Source of the DNA: Oscillospiraceae bacterium | GTDB taxonomy: Bacteria > Bacillota > Clostridia > Oscillospirales > Oscillospiraceae | DNA: 64,000 bases | Direction of reading: 5' to 3' | NCBI GenBank assembly: GCA_017624915.1 | Contig: JAGAMC010000031.1 | Span: 37,300 to 101,299 of the forward strand | Shown: positions 29,430 to 38,219 of the stretch, piece after piece | Layout: each line of letters starts with the position of its first letter | How positions within the stretch are numbered: position 1 is the stretch's first letter | Notes under the pieces: model-generated | Database searches by the model: none | What the model saw: the letters and a program-made list of their open reading frames with translations, nothing else | Told to the model about the DNA's origin: nothing | Made by a program: the position numbers and the translations under genes

Positions 29430-30974
29430 TTACAGGTAGTTCAGGGGGTTGACGGCGGAGCCGCGGATGCGCACCTCGAAGTGGCAGTGGTTGCCGGTGG
29501 AGCGGCCGGTGCTGCCCATGCGGGCGATAACCTGGCCCTGATACACCCGCTGACCTGTGGAGACCAGCAGGCTGGAGTTGTGACCATAGTAGGTCTGGGA
29601 TCCGTTGTCGTGGGTGATGATAACAAGGTAGCCGTAGTTGCCCTTGTAGCCGGAGAAGGTGACCTTACCGCCGTCCGCGGCCTTGATGGCAGTACCCTTG
29701 GAGCCGGCGATGTCGATGCCGGAATGGTAACTGCGGGAACCGAAGATATTACGGTAGCCGAAGTAAGAGGTGATCTTGCCGGAGCAGGGCCAGATATAAT
29801 AGCCGTTGGAGGCGGTCTTGGGCTTGGGCTTGGTACCGACAGCTTTGAGGGTGGTGGTGGGCTCGCGCAGAGTGGTGGATTCCAGCACATTGCGGCCCTT
29901 CTCCACGCCGTTCACATAGGAAATGTCGGCGGTGACCTTCGCCTCGCCCTCCACGCCCTGCGTGATGACCTTGGAGGAGCCTACATAGATGTTGTTGTCA
30001 TTCTGTGTCTGTACCGGGCAGGGGATGGCTTCGGTATATGTGACGTGTTCGGTGGTCCGGACGGACAGGCGGGGAATGCGCTCGCGCACGTTGAGTACCT
30101 GCCCGATGGACAGCTTGTTGATGTTGACCTGGGGGTTGAGGGCCTTCAGCTCGCTGACGGACATATCGTTTTTATAGGCGATGGCATTGAAGGTGTCGCC
30201 GCTGACCACGGTGTAGGTGGTCTCGCCGGTGGTATTGGCGGTCAGGATCTCCCGCATCTGGTCGATGGTGAGCACTTCGTCGGCAAACAGGACGGGCTCC
30301 ACCCCGATCTCCTCCACAAAGGACACGGAGGTAGTATTCTCATTGATATAGGCGTTCTTGATCTCCTGAAGCAGATCATTGAACTCAGCCTTGCTGGCCA
30401 CAACGCCCAGAACCTCGCCCTCAAGGGAGATCTCGTAGTGGCGCAGGTCGCCCTCCACATCGTCCATTTTGCTGGAGAAGTAGTCTTCCAACGCGGCCTT
30501 GCTGCTTACGTCTGAGCGCAGGGACAGGGCAAAGCGGTAGGAGATCTCGTTATCCACGGTGTAGTCGTAACCCAGCATACTGCTGCTGCGCGTCTCCACA
30601 GAGGTAACGGCGGCTTCCACAGTGGTCTGGTCGGCCACCAGTCCGGTGTTTTCGCCGTCCACATAGACGGCGTAAGTGGCGGTGTACAGGGTGGTGACGG
30701 TAAGCAAAAGGCCCGCGGTGAAGGATGCGCACAGGAATGTGGCGGGACCCACATAGCGACGGCCGGCCAGCACATTGTGGCAGCGATGGAGTACCCGGCG
30801 CAGGGAAATACGCGCCTGCTGAGCCCAGTCCCGGGCATCTGCTGCAATACCGTGCCAGCGGCGGGCCAGACGGGATATTCTGTTATTCAGGCTCTGTACG
30901 GGAGAAACAGCCCGGCGGCCGGAGGCGTTCCGGCGGGGGGCGGAGTGGCGGGATTCGGTTTTCAGCCGCTTCAT
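29430..30974 (-). CDS. Membrane-anchored LysM-G5-M23 murein endopeptidase
   Basis: 514 residues from the ATG with AGGAGGTG upstream. Order: basic cytoplasmic N-terminus (1-75), one transmembrane segment (about 76-100), an extracytoplasmic region of unknown fold (105-250), a LysM peptidoglycan-binding domain (253-296), a G5 domain (about 303-380) and a C-terminal M23 domain (405-510). The zinc site is complete: H417 and D421 in HSGID, and H498 in HCHFEVR. Similar architectures act in cell-wall remodelling and in spore engulfment or cortex work (SpoIIQ/YabE-like combinations). It is likely a housekeeping or sporulation hydrolase; the anchor keeps it at the cell surface. Confidence 0.88.
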   Translation of the reverse strand: MKRLKTESRHSAPRRNASGRRAVSPVQSLNNRISRLARRWHGIAADARDWAQQARISLRRVLHRCHNVLAGRRYVGPATFLCASFTAGLLLTVTTLYTATYAVYVDGENTGLVADQTTVEAAVTSVETRSSSMLGYDYTVDNEISYRFALSLRSDVSSKAALEDYFSSKMDDVEGDLRHYEISLEGEVLGVVASKAEFNDLLQEIKNAYINENTTSVSFVEEIGVEPVLFADEVLTIDQMREILTANTTGETTYTVVSGDTFNAIAYKNDMSVSELKALNPQVNINKLSIGQVLNVRERIPRLSVRTTEHVTYTEAIPCPVQTQNDNNIYVGSSKVITQGVEGEAKVTADISYVNGVEKGRNVLESTTLREPTTTLKAVGTKPKPKTASNGYYIWPCSGKITSYFGYRNIFGSRSYHSGIDIAGSKGTAIKAADGGKVTFSGYKGNYGYLVIITHDNGSQTYYGHNSSLLVSTGQRVYQGQVIARMGSTGRSTGNHCHFEVRIRGSAVNPLNYL

Positions 30975-31140
30975 GCGCTGAGGGCACCTCCTGTCCAAAG
31001 GAAGAGTAGTAACAAAAAACAAAAATAGTTACAAAACAATTACAAAAGCAATCATACACGATGGCGGAGCTCCTGTCAAGGATTTTCCCGGATGAGCGAT
31101 GATCACGCGAGGAAATTTCACGAAAAAAAGCCGGATAGAC

Positions 31141-31169
31141 TTGAAATTTACCGTTTGAAATGATACCAT
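31141..31169 (+). promoter_or_regulatory. pta: Candidate pta promoter
   Basis: TTGAAA, a 17-bp spacer and TACCAT, ending 60 bp before pta. Confidence 0.5.
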
Positions 31170-31228
31170 ATTGCCGATAATGGGCATAGGCAAATACTGC
31201 CGCCCCCAAAGAGATCGGAGGAAAAACC

Positions 31229-32203
31229 ATGTTTGGAAAGCTTATCAACATTCTGAAAGAAAACCCCCGCAAGATCGTCTTTACCGAGGGCACTGACCCC
31301 CGCATCCTTGAGGCTGCCGCCCGTCTGCTGTCCGGCAACTTCCTCACCCCCGTGCTGGTGGGCAATGTGGACGAGGTGAATGCCGCCGCCGAAAAGTGCG
31401 GCTTCAACATCCGCGGCGCCATCATTCTGGATCCCGCCACCTACGAGGATATGGACGCCATGGTGGAGAAGATGGTGGAGCTGCGCAAGGGCAAGATGAC
31501 TGCCGAGGAGTGCCGCGAGACCCTGAAGAAGGGCAACTACTTCGGCACCATGCTGGTGAAGATGGGCGTGGCCGACTGCCTGCTGGGCGGCGCTACCTAC
31601 TCCACCGCCGACACCGTCCGTCCCGCCCTGCAGCTGGTCAAGACCAAGCCCGGCAACAAGATCGTCTCCTCCTGCTTCATTATGGTCCGTCCCGGCGCCT
31701 CCGGCGGCAACGAAGTGCTGGCTATGGGCGACTGCGCCATCAACATCGACCCCTCCGAGGACGAGCTGGTAGAGATCGCCGTGGAGACCGCGGCCTGCGC
31801 CAAGATCTTCGGCGTTGACCCCAAGGTGGCCTTCCTGAGCTACTCCACCAAGGGCTCCGGCAAGGGTGAGGACGTGGACAAGATGCGCAACGCCTGTGAA
31901 AAGGCCAAGCAGGCCATGCCCGACATCCCTGTGGACGGCGAGATGCAGTTCGATGCCGCCGTCTCCCCCACCGTCGGCCAGCTGAAGTTCCCCGGCTCTC
32001 AGGTTGCCGGCTATGCCAACACCTTCATCTTCCCCGACATCAATGCCGGCAACATCGGCTACAAGATCGCCCAGCGTCTGGGCAACTTCGACGCCTACGG
32101 CCCCATCCTGCTGGGTCTGAACGCCCCCATCAACGACCTGTCCCGCGGCTGCAACGCCCAGGAGGTCTACTCCATGGCCATCATCACCGCCGCTCTGGCC
32201 TGA
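31229..32203 (+). CDS. pta: Phosphate acetyltransferase
   Basis: Interconverts acetyl-CoA and acetyl phosphate, the step before acetate kinase in acetate and ATP production. 324 residues, the short single-domain form usual in Firmicutes. Family blocks: IVFTEGTDPRILEAA (N-terminal), LGGATYSTADTVRPALQ and the C-terminal FPDINAGNIGYKI. GGAGGAAAA precedes the ATG. No ackA is adjacent. It stands alone with its own promoter and terminator. Confidence 0.94.
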   Translation: MFGKLINILKENPRKIVFTEGTDPRILEAAARLLSGNFLTPVLVGNVDEVNAAAEKCGFNIRGAIILDPATYEDMDAMVEKMVELRKGKMTAEECRETLKKGNYFGTMLVKMGVADCLLGGATYSTADTVRPALQLVKTKPGNKIVSSCFIMVRPGASGGNEVLAMGDCAINIDPSEDELVEIAVETAACAKIFGVDPKVAFLSYSTKGSGKGEDVDKMRNACEKAKQAMPDIPVDGEMQFDAAVSPTVGQLKFPGSQVAGYANTFIFPDINAGNIGYKIAQRLGNFDAYGPILLGLNAPINDLSRGCNAQEVYSMAIITAALA

Positions 32204-32215
32204 TCGAGAAGCAAG

Positions 32216-32247
32216 AAAACGCCCGACCTTTTGGTCGGGCGTTTTTG
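32216..32247. terminator. Bidirectional terminator between pta and the first ceramidase-like gene
   Basis: Stem AACGCCCGACC / GGTCGGGCGTT with loop TTTT, followed by T-run and preceded by A-run. Confidence 0.87.
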
Positions 32248-32256
32248 TATGTTGAT

Positions 32257-33525
32257 TCAGCCGTGAAGTTCGCGCAGCATATCCACCATGCGTTGGGCCA
32301 CCACCTCGCCGGTGCCCTGACATACCTTGGACACGCGCACCTCGTAGGGCTCGGGGCCGCCGTAGAGGGCGGAGTAATCATAGGGGGCGCTGGATGGGAA
32401 ATATTTGTGGTGCCCGTTGGCGCAGGTGAGTATGAAGGTGATCTGGAAGGGGGAATTCTCCTTGACGAACATGCCGTTGGTGTCAAACATCTCGCAGGGG
32501 GCGGTGACAAAGCCGATGGAATCGCCCACGCTGATGGCATCCAGCTCAATGTTCACAGGGGTGGGGTCCACTTTGCCGGGGGCGGCGTGGATGACACGGG
32601 CGTGTTTGACAGGGCCGGAGCTTTCGACGGGCTTGAGCGTCTCCAGTGCGGGCAGGATGAATCCGGCCAGCCGTGCGCCGTGATCCATGGGGCTTTCGGG
32701 GCATTTTTCAAAGTCCCGGTGCTTCTTGACCAGATGGTAGGGCAGGATGTTGCCGGATGCGCCGGAGTAGTAGGCCACCAGACACTCGGTCTGCTCCTCC
32801 AGACGGTTGCGGCAGTAGCCCATGAAGTCGGCGGAGTAATACGGCTTGTGGGCACGGCCGAAATCGGTGGAGCCGCTGGAGGCGGTGCCGTGGGCCTGCC
32901 AGTTGAGCAGGACAATGTCTTTTTTGCCCTCGCGGACAAAGCGGATGATCTGCAGCTGCTCGTCGGCGTCGGTGACACTCTCGGGCAGCCACTTCCCTGC
33001 CCCCTCAGATTCAAAGTTGGCGCCATTGATGTGGCCGTTTTCCCGGCGGTAGTGGCGCACATGATTCATGTCCGGTATTTGAATGTCGCCCACCCGGATG
33101 GCGGCGGGTGAGAGATCGTCCACAGCCTGCTTTGCAGCGGCGGCAAAGGCGGCAATATATCTGTGGTAATAAGGGGTGCCCTCGGCAGCTGTGGTGATCC
33201 CGGTGGCGGGGCCAGCGTGGGTGTGGGTGGCGCTGATGTCGATGCGATCCTCACTTACGCCGGAGGCCTCGGACATGGTTTTTCGCAGGACGGGCATCCA
33301 GGCAGTCTCGGTACACGCCAAATCTACGGTGCAGACAAGCGCAGTGCTGCCGTCGGCATCGGAAAAAGCCACGCAGGTGGCGTACAGGTGGTCCTCCGGG
33401 GTCAGGGGTGTGTTGGACATGCGGGCCTCGGGATTGCTGTAGCCCGCCAGAGGCACTTCCTCCACGGGGTCGATATTCGCCCGGCCAAAGCCGACGCGGA
33501 TCTCACAGACAGAAGAATTATTCAT
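32257..33525 (-). CDS. Neutral/alkaline ceramidase-like protein, cytoplasmic (copy 1)
   Basis: 422 residues from MNNSSVCEI with GGGAGGT upstream. It matches the N-terminal domain of the neutral/alkaline non-lysosomal ceramidase family, zinc amidases that split ceramide into sphingosine and fatty acid. Features shared with Pseudomonas ceramidase: start motif GFGRANIDPVEEVPLAGY, zinc ligand motif SATHTHAGP, second histidine in NWQAHGTA, and SGASGN before PYH. It has no signal peptide, unlike the two neighbouring copies, and is the most divergent of the three. It lacks the C-terminal immunoglobulin-like domain. The true substrate may be another N-acyl amide. Confidence 0.8.
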   Translation of the reverse strand: MNNSSVCEIRVGFGRANIDPVEEVPLAGYSNPEARMSNTPLTPEDHLYATCVAFSDADGSTALVCTVDLACTETAWMPVLRKTMSEASGVSEDRIDISATHTHAGPATGITTAAEGTPYYHRYIAAFAAAAKQAVDDLSPAAIRVGDIQIPDMNHVRHYRRENGHINGANFESEGAGKWLPESVTDADEQLQIIRFVREGKKDIVLLNWQAHGTASSGSTDFGRAHKPYYSADFMGYCRNRLEEQTECLVAYYSGASGNILPYHLVKKHRDFEKCPESPMDHGARLAGFILPALETLKPVESSGPVKHARVIHAAPGKVDPTPVNIELDAISVGDSIGFVTAPCEMFDTNGMFVKENSPFQITFILTCANGHHKYFPSSAPYDYSALYGGPEPYEVRVSKVCQGTGEVVAQRMVDMLRELHG

Positions 33526-33631
33526 AACAGGATACCTCCCTCTCATAGGCTCATTATATAGCGGAAGGGGGGGCATGCACAATGTGCAAATTGCCCAAAA
33601 GGGCATAGGATTTTCGTGGAAAATAACAAAA

Positions 33632-33662
33632 AACACCCCGGCCGCTGTGCGGCCGGGGTGTT
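33632..33662 (-). terminator. Terminator downstream of ceramidase-like copy 2
   Basis: Perfect stem AACACCCCGGCCG / CGGCCGGGGTGTT; on the minus strand it is followed by TTTTTTGTTATTT. Confidence 0.87.
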
Positions 33663-33677
33663 GAATGAATAAGGGAA

Positions 33678-35006
33678 TTACTTGTACAGCAGGTTGAGCA
33701 TATTCACCATGGACTGGGCGAAGTCCTCGCCGGTACCCTTGGCGCTCTTGCACACATAGGTCTCATAGACCTGGGGGTTGCCGGGGAACAGCTCGGAGTA
33801 ATCATAGGTGTACAGGGAGGGGATGTAGCCGCCACGGCCGTTGCACAGATACAGCACGAAGGTGATCTCGAAGGGGGAGTTCTCCTTAACGTACATGCCG
33901 TGCTCGGAGACCATCTCGTAGGGGGCGGTGACAAAGCCGATGGACTTGCCCACGCTGATGGCGTTCAGCTCAAACGGGACAATGGTGGACAGGCCGTTGT
34001 CCGGGGTTTTCGCGAACATCTGCATTTGCTTGACGGGGCCGGTCGGGTCGATGGTTTTCAGGTTCTGCAGAGCGGGCAGGATGTAGCCCGCCAGCCGCTC
34101 GCCGTGGAGAGGGGTCTCCTGGGGGCAGGTCTCGAAGTCGCGATACTTCGGAACCAGGTGGTAGGGGTTCACGTTGCCGGAAGCGCCGGTGTAGTAGGCC
34201 ACCAGGCAGTCGCCGTCCTGCTTCTCCAGATAGTTACGGCAGTAGCCGATGAAGTCAGCGGAGATGTACGGCTTGTGGGCCTTGCCGTAGTCGGTGGAGG
34301 CGCTGGCGGTAATGGGATGGGCCTGCCAGTTGAGCATGAGCACGTCCTTCTTGCCCTCGCGGACAAAGCGGATGATCTGCACCTCGTTGTCGGCCTGGGT
34401 GGGGTTGCTCAGCCACTTGCCGCCGTCCGTGGACTCGAAGTTGGCGCCGTTGATATGGCCGTTGGCGCGCCAGTAGTGGCGCAGCTGGTTCAGGTAGGGA
34501 ATGTTCACCTTGCCCACCTTCACGGTGACGGAGGTCAGGTCGTCCACAGCCTCCTTGGCGGCCTTGGCAAAGCCATTAATATAAGTGGAATAGAACTCGG
34601 TGCCCTTCTCTGCAATGGGGTCGTTGCCTTCTATAGAGGAGTGAGTATGGGTGGCAGAAATGTGGATGTTGTTTTCGGGCACGCCGGAGGCCTTGGACAT
34701 GGCCTTGCGCAGCTCGGTGATCCAGTCGGCGTAGATGCGGGTCATGTCCGAGGTGCAGATCAGCACGGTGTTGCCGCTGCCGTCGGCAATGGCAACCACG
34801 GTGGACAGCAGACGGTCCTCGGGGGTCAGAGTCTCGCTGCCGTAGCGGGTGGTGGTGTAGCCGGCCAGAGGCACCTCGTAGTTAGGGGTAAAGTCGTGGC
34901 GGCCAAAGCCCACCTTGACGCCGGCGTCGGCGGCAAAAGCAGAGACCATAGAGCCGATGCCCAGCAGCATGGCCAAAGTCAGCAGTAGAGAAATAGCCTT
35001 TTTCAT
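33678..35006 (-). CDS. Secreted neutral ceramidase-like amidase (copy 2)
   Basis: 442 residues with a Sec signal peptide (MKKAISLLLTLAMLLGIGSM..., cleavage predicted after SAFA). The mature protein starts GVKVGFGRHDFTPNYEVPLAGY and keeps ISATHTHSS, NWQAHPITASAS and YYTGASGNVNPYH, the zinc and active-site blocks of the neutral ceramidase family. Only the catalytic N-terminal domain is present. AAGGAGG precedes the ATG. On the minus strand TTGCGC, 18 bp, TATGTT give a possible promoter. It is one unit of a 1,620-bp tandem duplication with copy 3. Confidence 0.83.
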   Translation of the reverse strand: MKKAISLLLTLAMLLGIGSMVSAFAADAGVKVGFGRHDFTPNYEVPLAGYTTTRYGSETLTPEDRLLSTVVAIADGSGNTVLICTSDMTRIYADWITELRKAMSKASGVPENNIHISATHTHSSIEGNDPIAEKGTEFYSTYINGFAKAAKEAVDDLTSVTVKVGKVNIPYLNQLRHYWRANGHINGANFESTDGGKWLSNPTQADNEVQIIRFVREGKKDVLMLNWQAHPITASASTDYGKAHKPYISADFIGYCRNYLEKQDGDCLVAYYTGASGNVNPYHLVPKYRDFETCPQETPLHGERLAGYILPALQNLKTIDPTGPVKQMQMFAKTPDNGLSTIVPFELNAISVGKSIGFVTAPYEMVSEHGMYVKENSPFEITFVLYLCNGRGGYIPSLYTYDYSELFPGNPQVYETYVCKSAKGTGEDFAQSMVNMLNLLYK

Positions 35007-35291
35007 ACGGAAAACCTCCTTGTGAATAGTATGTAACAATAACATAACATCTGCGGGGGGGGAAGCGCAACAGGCAAAATGACGGTTTTGAAAAGGCTGG
35101 AAAGAAACAAAAAGGCGGAAAAGTGAGCTGATTTAATTTATTTTGCTTATTTTGGCAAATAATTAATTGTCGCAACCGGAAAATAAAAAAATCAGCGCAC
35201 GGAAAAGCGTAAAAACAGGGGTTAAAAAGTTTTCCATGCAGCGCAGCCCCGCCGGCGGACCGGCGGGGCTGCGGTTTATGGGGAGTTCAGC

Positions 35292-36626
35292 TTACTTATA
35301 AAGGACGTTGAGCATGTTCACCATGGACTGGGCGAAGTCCTCGCCGGTGCCCTTGATGACCTGGCAGATGGTGGCCTCATAGGCGATGGGGTTACCCTCG
35401 ATCAGCGCGGGGTAATCATAGACGAACAGAGAGGGGATGTAGCCGCCGCGGCCGTTGCACAGGTAGAGCACAAAAGTGATCTCGAAGGGGGAATTCTCCT
35501 TAATGTACATGCCGTGCTCGGTGACCATCTCGTACTGTGCGGTGACGAAGCCGATGGACTTGCCCACGCCAACAGCGTTCAGCTCGTACTCGACAATGGC
35601 GGCCCCGGAGCCGTCAATGGCCTTGTGGATCATCTGCATGCTCTGGACAGAGCCGGAGACGTCGATGGTCTTCAGGTTCTGCAGGGCGGGCATGATGTAC
35701 TGGGCCAGACGCGCACCGTGGAGGGTGGTGTCGTTGGGGCAGTTCTCCTGCTCAAGCTCGCGGATCGTCGCGCTCTGGTGGTAGGGAGCCACGTTGCCGG
35801 AGGCGCCGGAGTAGTAGGCCACCAGACAGTCGCCGTCCTTGGCCTCCAGATAGTTGCGGCAGTAGGCGATGAAGTCGGCGGAGATGGAGTACTTGTTGGC
35901 CGTGCCGTAGTCGGTCAGGCAGCTGGCGGTGGTGGGATGGGCCTGCCAGTTAAGCATGAGCACGTCCTTCTTGCCCTCCCGGACAAAGCGGATGATCTGC
36001 ACTTCCCTGTCGGCTTCAATGACGCTGTAGCCCCACGCGCCGGCACCAACGGAGGTGACAAAGTTGTTGCCGTTGATATGGCCGTTCTGACGCCAGTAGT
36101 GACGGACGTTGTTCAGGTAGGGGACATCCACGGAGCCGACCTTAACGGTGACGGAGGACAGGTCGTCCACAGCCTCCTTGGCGGCCTTGGCAAAGCCGGC
36201 CACATAGTCGTTGTAGAACTGGGTGCCCTTTGCGCACACGCCGATGGCCGATACGGAGGAGTGGGTGTGGGTGGCGGAGATATGGATGCTGTTCTCGGGC
36301 ACACCGGAGGCCTTGGACATGGCCGCGCGCAGCTCGGGGATCCAGTCGTTGTTGATGCGGGTCATATCCGAGGTGCAGATCAGCACGGTGCTGCCGCTGC
36401 CGTCGGCGATGGCCACCACGGTGGACAGCAGACGGTCCTCGGGCGTCAGGGGCCAACTGCCGTTGCGGCTGTTGGTGAGGCCGGCCAGAGGCACCTCGTA
36501 GTCGGGAGTAAAGTCGTGGCGGCCAAAGCCCACCTTGATGCCGGCGTCAGCGGCAGAGACAGACAGCATGGAACACACTCCCAACAGAATAGACAGGGTC
36601 AAAAGCAGAGAAAGTACTTTTTTCAT
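35292..36626 (-). CDS. Secreted neutral ceramidase-like amidase (copy 3)
   Basis: 444 residues with a signal peptide (MKKVLSLLLTLSILLGVCSM, predicted cleavage after SVSA). The ATHTHS zinc motif lies at 118-123, with NWQAHPTTAS and YYSGASGNVAPYH downstream. Highly similar to copy 2 along the whole length, including the C-terminus (GTGEDFAQSMVNMLN-LYK). AAGGAGG precedes the ATG, and a clear promoter lies upstream. A hairpin about 20 bp after the stop may end transcription but lacks an adjacent T-run. Substrate likely ceramide or a related N-acyl lipid from host or diet (inference). Confidence 0.83.
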   Translation of the reverse strand: MKKVLSLLLTLSILLGVCSMLSVSAADAGIKVGFGRHDFTPDYEVPLAGLTNSRNGSWPLTPEDRLLSTVVAIADGSGSTVLICTSDMTRINNDWIPELRAAMSKASGVPENSIHISATHTHSSVSAIGVCAKGTQFYNDYVAGFAKAAKEAVDDLSSVTVKVGSVDVPYLNNVRHYWRQNGHINGNNFVTSVGAGAWGYSVIEADREVQIIRFVREGKKDVLMLNWQAHPTTASCLTDYGTANKYSISADFIAYCRNYLEAKDGDCLVAYYSGASGNVAPYHQSATIRELEQENCPNDTTLHGARLAQYIMPALQNLKTIDVSGSVQSMQMIHKAIDGSGAAIVEYELNAVGVGKSIGFVTAQYEMVTEHGMYIKENSPFEITFVLYLCNGRGGYIPSLFVYDYPALIEGNPIAYEATICQVIKGTGEDFAQSMVNMLNVLYK

Positions 36627-36660
36627 ATGGAACCTCCTTGTGTGCAGTATATGTAATTGT

Positions 36661-36690
36661 AGTATATAGGAGGAAAACAGGTGAACGCAA
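36661..36690 (-). promoter_or_regulatory. Promoter of ceramidase-like copy 3
   Basis: Minus-strand TTGCGT, 18 bp, TATACT, 35 bp before the start codon. The corresponding region before copy 2 has TTGCGC, 18 bp, TATGTT. The rest of 36627-36995 holds no gene; it contains an AT-rich stretch and a second copy of the terminator-like hairpin (36867-36891). Confidence 0.6.
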
Positions 36691-36995
36691 CAAGCAAAAC
36701 GACGATTTTAAAACAGAGGGCAGTGAATAAAAAGCCCTGAAATGAGCAGATTTAATCCGATTTATTGATTTGAGCAAATAATTAAGTCCACAAACACAAA
36801 AATGTCAAAATCAGCGCCCGGAAAAGCGCAAAAAACAGGGGTAAAAAAGTTTTCCACGCAGCGCAGCCCCGCCGGAGGTCCGGCGGGGCCGGTTGATGCC
36901 GCGTCCCCGGCTTGCGGCAGAAGGCATACGGGCAGATGTTCCGGCATAGTATAGCACAGAATTTCTGCAAAACGGATGAGGGAGAGGCGCGAAAG

Positions 36996-38183
36996 ATGAT
37001 GCTGGAGATCAATCTGAATATGTATCATGGGGTGGCGCTGGGCGCAGCCATGTTCTGGCTGGGAACGGTGCTGACGCGAAAAATCGGGGTGCTCAGCCGC
37101 TTCTGCATCCCGGCGCCGCTGGTGGGCGGCCTGTGCTTTGCGCTGGTAAATGCACTGCTGTACGCTGCGGGAGTGGCGGTCATACAGTTTGACAACACGC
37201 TGGAGACGGTGTTTATGGTGCTGTTTTTCTGCACCGTGGGCTTTACCGTCAGCATCCCCCAGCTGGCCCGGGGAGGCCGTGCGGTGATTTTGCTGTTGGT
37301 GCTGGGCATCGTGATGATCGTGGTCCAGAACGGAATGGGCGGCGCCATCATGGCCCTGATGGGGAAAAATCCCCTGTACGGCATCGGCTGCGGCTCCATC
37401 GCCCTGATCGGCGGGCCGGGGACGGCGGCAGGAATCGGCCCGGATCTGGAGGCAGCCGGTGCGGCAGGAGCCAAGGCGGTCAGCGTGGCGGCGGCCACCT
37501 TCGGACTGGTTTCCGGTTCTTTGATGGGCGGACCCACCGCCCGCAGGCTGATCAACAAGTATAACCTGAAAAGTAAGGGCGGCGGCGAGGAAGCGGTGGT
37601 GGAGAGCGAGCAGCTGACCACCGACAGCGGCCGGCTTATCAAGGGCTTTATGATCATTCTGGTGGGCGTTGGTGTGGGCAATCAGGTCAGCACATGGCTG
37701 ACCCGGCTGTGCGGCTTCAGCTTCCCGGGCTACATCGGCGCTATGGTGGTGGCCGTGGTCATCCGCAACGTCATGGACGCGGGGAAAATGGAGTTCCCCG
37801 CCGGGGAGATCGATGCTTTCGGCAATGTGTTTCTATCCATCTTCCTGTCCATGGCGCTGGCCGGGCTGAAGCTGTGGCAGCTGGTGGATCTGGCGCTGCC
37901 TATGATCGCGTGTCTTGCCATGCAGGTGGTGGTCATGTTTATTTTCTCCTACTTCATCGTGTTCCGGGTCATGGGCAGGGACTACGATGCGGCGGTGATG
38001 ACGGCGGGCTTTGTGGGCTTTGCCATGGGAGCCACGTCAAATGCCATGGCAAATATGCAGGCGGTCACCAAAAAGTACGGCCCCTCTCCCATCGCATACT
38101 TCGCCATCCCCATGGTGGGAAGTCTCTTCATCGACTTTTTCAACGCGGCTATGATCGCGTTCAACATCGGACTTTGGTCATAA
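36996..38183 (+). CDS. gltS: Sodium/glutamate symporter GltS
   Basis: Integral membrane glutamate uptake protein of the ESS family. 395 residues, about ten hydrophobic segments arranged as two inverted halves with a polar central loop (LINKYNLKSKGGGEE). The pore-loop motif GGPGTAAGIGPDLE corresponds to GGHGTA of E. coli GltS, with Pro for His; a second glycine/serine-rich re-entrant loop is GFAMGATSNAMANM. The first of two adjacent ATGs is chosen for its distance from GGGAGAGG. Specificity for glutamate is by family only. Confidence 0.88.
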   Translation: MMLEINLNMYHGVALGAAMFWLGTVLTRKIGVLSRFCIPAPLVGGLCFALVNALLYAAGVAVIQFDNTLETVFMVLFFCTVGFTVSIPQLARGGRAVILLLVLGIVMIVVQNGMGGAIMALMGKNPLYGIGCGSIALIGGPGTAAGIGPDLEAAGAAGAKAVSVAAATFGLVSGSLMGGPTARRLINKYNLKSKGGGEEAVVESEQLTTDSGRLIKGFMIILVGVGVGNQVSTWLTRLCGFSFPGYIGAMVVAVVIRNVMDAGKMEFPAGEIDAFGNVFLSIFLSMALAGLKLWQLVDLALPMIACLAMQVVVMFIFSYFIVFRVMGRDYDAAVMTAGFVGFAMGATSNAMANMQAVTKKYGPSPIAYFAIPMVGSLFIDFFNAAMIAFNIGLWS

Positions 38184-38187
38184 GAAA

Positions 38188-38215
38188 ACGCCGGGGAGCA
38201 TCAGCTCCCCGGCGT
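38188..38215. terminator. Hairpin between gltS and the M16 gene
   Basis: Perfect 12-bp stem ACGCCGGGGAGC / GCTCCCCGGCGT with loop ATCA between convergent genes; the T-tracts are short on both sides. Confidence 0.7.
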
Positions 38216-38219
38216 AAGT

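Larger units (their letters stand above)
33678..36893. repeat. 1,620-bp tandem duplication of gene plus upstream region
   Basis: The starts of copies 2 and 3 (35006 and 36626) are exactly 1,620 bp apart, and so are the upstream spacers: the stretch at 35221-35270 (GTTAAAAAGTTTTCC then a CCCCGCCGG / CCGGCGGGG hairpin) recurs at 36841-36890. The duplicated unit therefore contains the gene, its promoter and about 280 bp upstream. Gene bodies have diverged moderately, so the event is not recent. Confidence 0.85.

Noticed and set aside
33900-36656. Plus-strand frames across the ceramidase-like genes (362 and 380 codons)
   Set aside because: They are exact antisense shadows of the two duplicated genes and share the duplication for that reason only.
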